Below are positions 57,919 to 64,000 of a DNA stretch of 64,000 nt, in pieces (positions within the stretch are counted from its first letter, which is position 1; each line of letters begins with the position of its first letter). The notes beneath the pieces were generated by a model, which saw only the letters and a program-made list of their open reading frames with translations, was not told the origin of the DNA and did not search any database. The stretch is from Stachybotrys elegans (Eukaryota > Ascomycota > Sordariomycetes > Hypocreales > Stachybotryaceae), in the NCBI GenBank assembly GCA_020746835.1, contig JAGPNK010000001.1, forward strand, positions 3,286,001 through 3,350,000, read 5' to 3'. Both the position numbers and the translations under genes were made by a program.

Positions 57919-59010
57919 ATGGCCTCCCCCATATCGCCCTACCCCTTCGCCGCCGCCCCGGACATCATCCGCTCCCATCAAAAGGACGCCTACTTCACCG
58001 GCCACCTCTCCAACACCCTCACCGACCTCCTACGCCAGTTCCTCGGTGCCCGCACCGCCCACACCCTCGCCCCGGAGCTGCGCACCCTCGCCGCCCTCCT
58101 CTACTTCGCCCTCACCACCCTCCCCGGCAACCGCACCCTCGGCGAGGAGTACTGCGACCTCGTCCAGGTCGACGCCTCCGATGCGGGTCGCCTGCCTACA
58201 CTGCGAGTCCGCGCCTCCTATGTCGCGGGGAGCATCCTCCTGCCCTACTTTGTCGGCCGCCTGCTGCCCGGCCTGCGCGCCCGCCTGCGGAGGCTGCTCG
58301 CACGACGCCTCGACACGCTCCGTCAGAAAGGTCGCGCCGACGGCACCGAGGCCCGCGTCTGGGACTACCTGTCCCGCAATCTCGCGACCATCACCTCGGC
58401 CGCACCCTACCAGGCCTTGACACTGGCGCTCTTCTACTTTAGCGGCACCTACTACGAGCTGACGAAGCGCGTGCTCTCCCTGCGATACATATTCACCCGC
58501 ACGGTGCCAGACAGCCCCGACCGCGCCGGCTATGAGGTCCTCGGCGTGCTGCTCGTGGTCCAGCTCGGTCTGCAGACGTACCTCCACCTACGGTCCACGC
58601 TCAGCTCCTCGACCGAAGCGCTGCGAGAACGCGCCGCCGCCCTGCCATTTGGCAGCGCAAACGTGTCGCTGGACCACAACAACTCATACGGGTCGAACAA
58701 CGATCTGCTCGTTGGTCTGGGCGCGCAGGCTCAGACGTCCAGCAGGATAGACCTTGCGGCAGCCACGCACACTCCCGTGACAGGCGTGCCACGCTACCAC
58801 CTGGAGGACGACAAGGTCATGGCATACATCAAGGGCCAGCAGCAGCGCAAGTGCACTCTGTGCCTGGAGGAATTAAAGGACCCAGCTGCGACGCAGTGTG
58901 GTCACGTCTTTTGCTGGGAGTGCATCGGAGACTGGGTGAGGGAGAAGCCAGAATGCCCTCTGTGCAGAAGGGAAGCTATGGTGCAGCATATCCTGCCGTT
59001 GCGTGTGTAA
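57919..59010 (+). CDS. PEX10: Peroxin-10, peroxisomal RING E3 ligase
   Basis: Single exon, 363 residues. Pex10 forms, with Pex2 and Pex12, the retrotranslocation channel and ubiquitin ligase for the import receptor Pex5. The N-terminal domain opens YPFAAAPDIIRSHQKDAYF and includes RTLGEEYCDLVQV. Hydrophobic membrane segments follow (YVAGSILLPYFVGRLLPGLR, YQALTLALFYFSGTYYELTK). The C3HC4 RING lies at about 312-349 with all eight ligands present (CTLCLEE, CGHVFCWECIGDW, CPLCR). The frame is open upstream to 57643, but those 92 residues are low-complexity leader and MASPISPYPF is the family start. Confidence 0.96.
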   Translation: MASPISPYPFAAAPDIIRSHQKDAYFTGHLSNTLTDLLRQFLGARTAHTLAPELRTLAALLYFALTTLPGNRTLGEEYCDLVQVDASDAGRLPTLRVRASYVAGSILLPYFVGRLLPGLRARLRRLLARRLDTLRQKGRADGTEARVWDYLSRNLATITSAAPYQALTLALFYFSGTYYELTKRVLSLRYIFTRTVPDSPDRAGYEVLGVLLVVQLGLQTYLHLRSTLSSSTEALRERAAALPFGSANVSLDHNNSYGSNNDLLVGLGAQAQTSSRIDLAAATHTPVTGVPRYHLEDDKVMAYIKGQQQRKCTLCLEELKDPAATQCGHVFCWECIGDWVREKPECPLCRREAMVQHILPLRV

Positions 59011-59627
59011 ATCTGTAATGATAAGAACATGTATCCATTAACATACACATGCATATATGAATGAATAAATGAATGAACAATGAATGAATAATGAACGCAA
59101 CTTCTCAGGACAAAGCTTGTGCTATTGATAACAGTACATAAGTCGCGCAGCAATACATTGCAATATCACGCATCCCACAACTATCAATCCATCCACCATC
59201 GGTATCGTTGTTCCCCAGACATTACAACTTCCCTTCCGTTGTGGAAAAATCAAAGGTCGCACAGGACAAAGATAAAAACAAAAACATTGCAAGAAATACC
59301 CGCTCTTCGTATCAAAACAAAGGATTAGGTTTCCGCGCCCATGCGTTGCTCTGTAGCTTCAAGTCCGGCTCGGAGCTTCTGCCATGGTGCTCAAAAGAAA
59401 TGCTGTCAGTGATATCAGGAGCCGTCTATTCCTTCCAGTCCACAGCGTGGAGATCGAGTACATGAATGGATGATCAGTCCATGTAGGAGGTATCTTGTAA
59501 AAGCAAAGCCCCAGAAACGCCGCCAGAAAAATGACCTCGTCACACCATGCACCAACCCCCAACCCTCAACTCCCCATGACATGTGTTTTTGGTTTGTTTC
59601 GTTTTTTTTTTCTTATTGGTGATTGGA
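59011..59627. other. Spacer between convergent PEX10 and LYAR-type gene
   Basis: 617 bp of 3' flanks. GAATGAATAA-like short repeats near 59055-59095. No gene. Confidence 0.5.
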
Positions 59628-61481
59628 TCACAGTATCTGGTCCAGATCAACCGAGTCAGAGAAGACAACAATCTCTCCTCGTTCGTTGCGCCTGAGACGC
59701 AGAGACTTGAAGAGTTCCTTCTCCTCCTTGCTCTTGCTGATGGAGGAGCCGGCTGCTTGTCGCTCTCGGTGGAAGCGCTTCAAGGCCTTGTTCATGCTGC
59801 AGCCGCGCTCGCTCTCGGGTCCCTTGTTGATGAAGCCGAGGAAGACGTCGGCGCGAGGCTTATATACAATCATCTGGCCAGAGTGGTTCTCGTCCTTGCT
59901 GTCTTTGGAGGTGGGACGGTACTCGATAAGCTGAGGCTGCTTCTCCGACTTGTGCTTGGAAGAAGAGTGCTTCTTCGATGACGATGACGACGACGACTTC
60001 CTCTTCGTCTTGGGTTTAGAGCTGCCAGTGATCATTCCAAAGATGCTGTTGCTGATTTGGCCACCGCGGTGGTGCTTTGACTTGGTCTTCTTCAGAGGAC
60101 TGGCAGGTGAAGGGTCATGAGCGTCACCAGAGTATTCAGGCGAGGGAGGAAGCACCGGTCGCATCATGCGGTTGAGGCCACCAGTGAGACCAGAATGTAG
60201 AACAGGAGGCGCGTCCGTCATGACCTGGTCGGTAGGAATGTCCAGGTGCAGATGCTTTCGCTTCTTATCCTTCTTGGTCTCGCTCTTGCGGTGGCTCTTG
60301 GCAGGGGTGATGAAGTCGCCAGATGCGACGGGGCCGTTGCCGTACTCAACTAGGGGCTCGTCGTCATCATCTTCCATCAAGGTAGGGCCATCGATGAAGT
60401 CGTCGTCCTTGTATTCGTAGCGGACCAGAGAGGTGCTCTCACTGGCATCTACGGGTTGGTCGTCGCGAGGGAGATGGATGTTTGACGCATTGGGTGTCTG
60501 ACCAGTGGCGACGAGGAAGTCGAAAACATTGACGGGATCGTCGGCAATGGCAGAGGGCGGGGTGGGAGCCTCAGGCGGCGGCTCAGCAGGCGACTTGTCG
60601 TCGTCGGTATGTCCTTCATAGTCATCCCAGGAGTCGTACTTGTCGTCCCTAGCATCCTCCACGTAGGCGCGCTGGGGCGGAGGCATGGCTTTTGCGTCCT
60701 CGGTGAGTTCGGCGGGCGTGTTTTCGGGCTTGTTCTTGTTCTTGTTGTTCTTCTTCTCCTTGTACAGGGCGCCTTGGTACTTTTGCTCCTCGGTCATGCA
60801 ACTCTGCGAGGTACAGTCAGGATTATGAGGTGGGAGCGTGGAGGGGTGTACGCGACATACTGTGTGTGACCGGTACTCAAAACCAGGGAAATGAACCATG
60901 CAGTCAATACAGGTAAAGGAAGCGCCGCGACAGCGGTTGCGATGAGGATCGAGCTTCTTTTTAGTGAGGACGTCGCCGCAGGCCTGTGATGGGTGGGTTA
61001 GACACGAGTTAAATGGCAATGAGAATATTCGTCATGAATGGGCTGTAGCGAAAGGCAATGAACGATATGGGTGGCGCATAGAATGGGGAGTGCACCATGT
61101 ATATAGGAAGGAGGCCAGAAGAGGCAGAAGAGGCAAGAGGAGAGTGGGCCAAGGGATCAGCAGAACAAAGAAGGGGTTCCCTTGACAGAAGAGCGGATCG
61201 CGAGAAGTGGTGTGCTTGGGGGTGATGTCAGGCTGAACAGTGTTTGGGGGAGGGGTGGGAGAAGGGGGGAGCGGCGCCGGGAAGGGATGGTAGCAACTGA
61301 ACGAGGGGTGGGAGTGAGTGAGTGAGTGAGTGGGCGCGACCACGGCGTGAAGGGACGAGAAAGGCAAGGAGTAAATGAAGGATAGCAATAAATGACAGGT
61401 GATGTGAGCTGAAAGACTAGGTGAAGCGTGAATGGCCGACTGTGAAGAAAGGATCCTTACCTCACAAGAAAAAGAAACCAT
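59628..61481 (-). CDS. LYAR-type C2HC zinc-finger protein
   Basis: Exons 61481-61461, 60983-60861 and 60803-59628 encode 439 residues. Two C2HC fingers are built across all three exons: Cys6, Cys9, His21, Cys25 and Cys32, Cys35, His47, Cys50 (ACGDVLTKKKLDPHRNRC, then FTCIDCMVHF and YRSHTSCMTEEQKYQG). This is the LYAR N-terminus, shared with yeast YCR087C-A, a nucleolar/nucleic-acid-binding family. The long tail is disordered with acidic and Lys/Ser-rich stretches (KTKRKSSSSSSSKKHSSSKH) and a conserved-looking C-terminal block (RNERGEIVVFSDSVDLD). The first intron is 477 bp, much longer than the others in the window, and the first exon is only 21 nt. Confidence 0.88.
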
Positions 61482-64000
61482 AATGACGGTGAGCAGCGAC
61501 CTCGAGGTTCTGGATTAGATGGTGATGGCGGTAGTTGTGTTGTTGACGTCGTCGTCCAGACGGGCTTCTCTTATATTTTGTCTGTATCCCCCTCTATTTT
61601 TTTTTTCTTCCTCTTTTCTGTGCCTTGGAAAAAGGGTATGGTCGAAGGAGGGTGGAGGAGAGAGCTGAGTGGACAGACAGATGAGGATGCAGCGATGCTA
61701 TTCGATGAGGGCGTCTGGGTGGGCGCGTTTGACAGCCAGTCAATGGTTGACGCTGACGTTGATGTTGGCGAAATGGAGGGCGGTTGCTCCGAGAACAGCA
61801 CAGCCAAGAGGCAGTGAGTGCGCACAATTCCCTGGGACAAACGTCAAGCTGTCCACGTTGGTAGGCGCAGTGTCGATGCGTTGGTCGAGCAGGCGAGGTG
61901 AGATGAGACTTGCGGAAGTGTTGTCTAGGTTGTCTGCCGATGTGCTGCAAGGGGCGGCAAAAGCAGAGCGCTGCAAAGGAATGCGACTTGGAACGGGGAG
62001 AGGATCGTGGCCAGAGCCAGACAGAGGCAGATCGGTAGGTGCTGGTCGAGCAGAGATTTTGCGAGTGAGTGCCGAAAAGCTGGAGCTGGAGGGGATGGAG
62101 GGGTGGGCGGACGGGGCAGTCTTGGGCAAAATAGTCAGGTGGGAGGAGACCAGGATAGGGCCCGGCCAAGAAGAAGCAACGGCGACAGGGGATAGGCGAG
62201 TAAACTACCGTAAGGTAGGTAGGTAAGTATAGTAAGGGCCGAACGAAAAGGATGGGTGGAGGAGAGGAGAGCAAGAGGATGATGATGTATGTACGAGGGC
62301 GCGGGCGAAGGCGAAGGCGTCGATAAACCTGGCGCAGCCCGTAGCTTATTATGGCCCGGGGGAGATTAAAATTGCTCCCACGGGACGCACGCAACAGGTC
62401 CAGTCTCCTGTCTGTCTCCTGTCGTGGTCTATGCGTGTGATGTGATGGCTGTGTGTGTGGAGAGGGAAAAGCCCGTGCCTGTGCGTGCCGTCCGTGGCGG
62501 AACGAAGACGAGAAAAGAGAGGTGCTGAAACGGGCAAACTCGACGTCGGTCTCGTTGGGCCGTTATTACAACAAGAACCATCAAAGGTGGGCGAGATTGA
62601 GCCCGACAGCGTTTGCCTTAGCGCTGGCTACTACCTCCCTCTACTAAGCTGCCGAGATGCAGGAGAGAAGGAAAGTCCCAAATGTGCAGTGAGAAGAGAC
62701 AGGACCCAGGGCTACCTGCCGGTCGGCGTTCTGGGCTGCCACGCTACTGCGCTAGAGTATGCCGGGCCAGGTCGGGTGCCTCTGCCGCTGGTGCTGATGC
62801 TACAGCGCGTTTTAGGTGGTGGAAACAATCACAGCGCTGCAACGCCTCGACCCACCCCTTCGGAACCCGAGCACAACTTATGTTGTACCCAGAAACCCCC
62901 CTGGCACGCTAGGTACACCCCAGTAACCGAGCAACCATGCCCGTCAGGATTCCCAGACTCAAGTGAGGCGGGCTCATCATTGGCTGAGAGGCCTCCTCGA
63001 TGGCCAATGGAGCAGAGCCAAGCTCGTCTGGCTGGAGCTCCAGCCCGCCCCACCGAGGGTGACTGTAGCGGCCAGCTGCTCTACAGCCAATCAAGACGAG
63101 GGACTACGGTTGCTCATCGCTTGTCGCTCACTGGAAGGAACGAAAAGAAGAAGGGGAAGAAAAAAAATTGATCGGCGAGACCCAGCGGATAGCAGCCCAA
63201 TGACATCTACCAGACGAGGCGAACTGGTTCGTCGCCGAAACCAGGATAAAGCATGTAACAACAAGAGAGAAAAAAAAAAAACCGCTCAATCGAACAATCG
63301 GCGAACGACGATGGATGATCTGAGGAACCGCAGATCCCAAAGGCCGCCGCACTGACAATGTCTCTCTCCCTCTCCCTCCCGCCCGTCGCGCCACAGCCCT
63401 CTCCTCGCTCCTCGAGACGCATCCAACAGAACGAGGCGCGCCCACTTCCCCTGGCAATGGGTTACATGGGCCAGTGTTTCGAGGCTAATGTGATGTAGCA
63501 GGTAAGGTACGGATGGGAAGGGGGGGAAGAGGGATGCGATCAACCAGATCCTGGGGTCGCCACACCCAAGGCCCGAGTCCAGCCCAGCCCAGCCCAGGCT
63601 CCGGGTGTAGCCGCCCAGGAACCCGCCAGGCGGCCTTGGGAGTCGAGGAGAGATGGAGGGCTGCAGTTTATTTTTGCAATCTCTCGTTATAGCTGGGATT
63701 GAGTATGTATTCTTGGACGAATCGCAGACCAGGATGGACGCCTCCCATCGTCACCTGAACCCTCCCCCGCTGTTTCGATACAGACGTCTCCTGAATATCC
63801 AATTATACTGCTGCTGCGTTATTGCACGCTTATCATGGCCGTCCATCAGCCACCGCGCCGTCTTGTCGACTCGCATTGAGCAAAGACCTCGAGCATTCAG
63901 CCGGAGACGCAGCATGATGCTGCTTAATCTCGTTGCGACGGACGGACCGGCGGCGGCCCTGTCGCATCGCAGCAGAGGCGCATCACACCACCCCTCTACT
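61482..64000. other. Gene-free right flank
   Basis: Promoter and leader of the LYAR-type gene, then about 2 kb with open frames (266 codons on minus at 62394-61594, 238 on plus at 62455-63171) that have no motif and look like composition artefacts. No RNA gene seen. Confidence 0.45.

Noticed and set aside
61594..62394. 266-codon minus-strand frame
   Set aside because: Proline/serine-rich reading of CT-rich promoter-like DNA; no motif.
1..64000. CRISPR arrays, tRNA or rRNA genes, prophage or plasmid features
   Set aside because: Nothing with spacer-repeat regularity, no convincing tRNA arm patterns, and the gene structure is plainly eukaryotic.

Overview
The window is nuclear DNA of a filamentous ascomycete, most likely a sordariomycete and probably Hypocreales. 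Genes carry many short introns (about 48-110 bp, GT..AG, CTRAC-type branch sites), share short divergent or convergent spacers, and encode fungal families (RCR1, Ctr copper transporter, YVC1 channel, NLR proteins with a nucleoside-phosphorylase head). Duplicated sequence shows C-to-T and G-to-A damage of the kind left by repeat-induced point mutation (RIP). There is no sign of prokaryotic or organellar DNA. The order is my inference; gene order and protein style are the only guides.

Layout. 1-4.4 kb: no supportable gene. 4.5-11 kb: SAM-PH domain protein, mitochondrial ribosomal protein with superoxide-dismutase fold, STIMATE-type membrane protein. 11-17.8 kb: gene-poor, with a frameshifted conserved gene, a truncated helicase relic and copies of a dispersed repeat. 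17.9-22.2 kb: complete 11-exon pyruvate carboxylase, one of whose introns appears to be AT-AC. 24.9-28.7 kb: two membrane proteins with proline/glutamine-rich tails (a cysteine-cluster protein and RCR1). 28.7-33.8 kb: a gene graveyard with an apparent RIP-damaged Argonaute relic, a dynamin relic, lysine/glutamate-rich debris and repeats. 33.8-38.4 kb: FAHD1-like hydrolase, 3-hydroxyanthranilate dioxygenase, Ctr copper transporter, peroxisomal-type Nudix hydrolase. 39.3-47.4 kb: accessory, with an NLR that lost its NB-ARC core, an orphan protein, a small secreted protein, more repeat copies and a coding 54-bp minisatellite. 47.4-61.5 kb: dense conserved block of CUL3, SMD1, MTQ2, a small cysteine-rich CaaX protein, YVC1, ERD1, PEX10 and a LYAR-type zinc-finger protein. 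61.5-64 kb: no supportable gene.

How it works together. The conserved genes are housekeeping: anaplerosis (PYC), NAD synthesis (BNA1), copper uptake, splicing (SmD1), translation termination (Mtq2), ubiquitin ligation (Cul3), vacuolar calcium release (Yvc1), Golgi function (Erd1), peroxisome biogenesis (Pex10). They do not form a metabolic cluster. The accessory islands between them are linked by one repeat family (16-17, 31.5 and 44.8-46 kb) and hold broken copies of genes typical of fungal genome defence and self/non-self recognition (Argonaute, NLR, dynamin, SF1 helicase).

Exon boundaries were read by eye from splice signals and reading frame. No database search was possible, so family names rest on recognised motifs.
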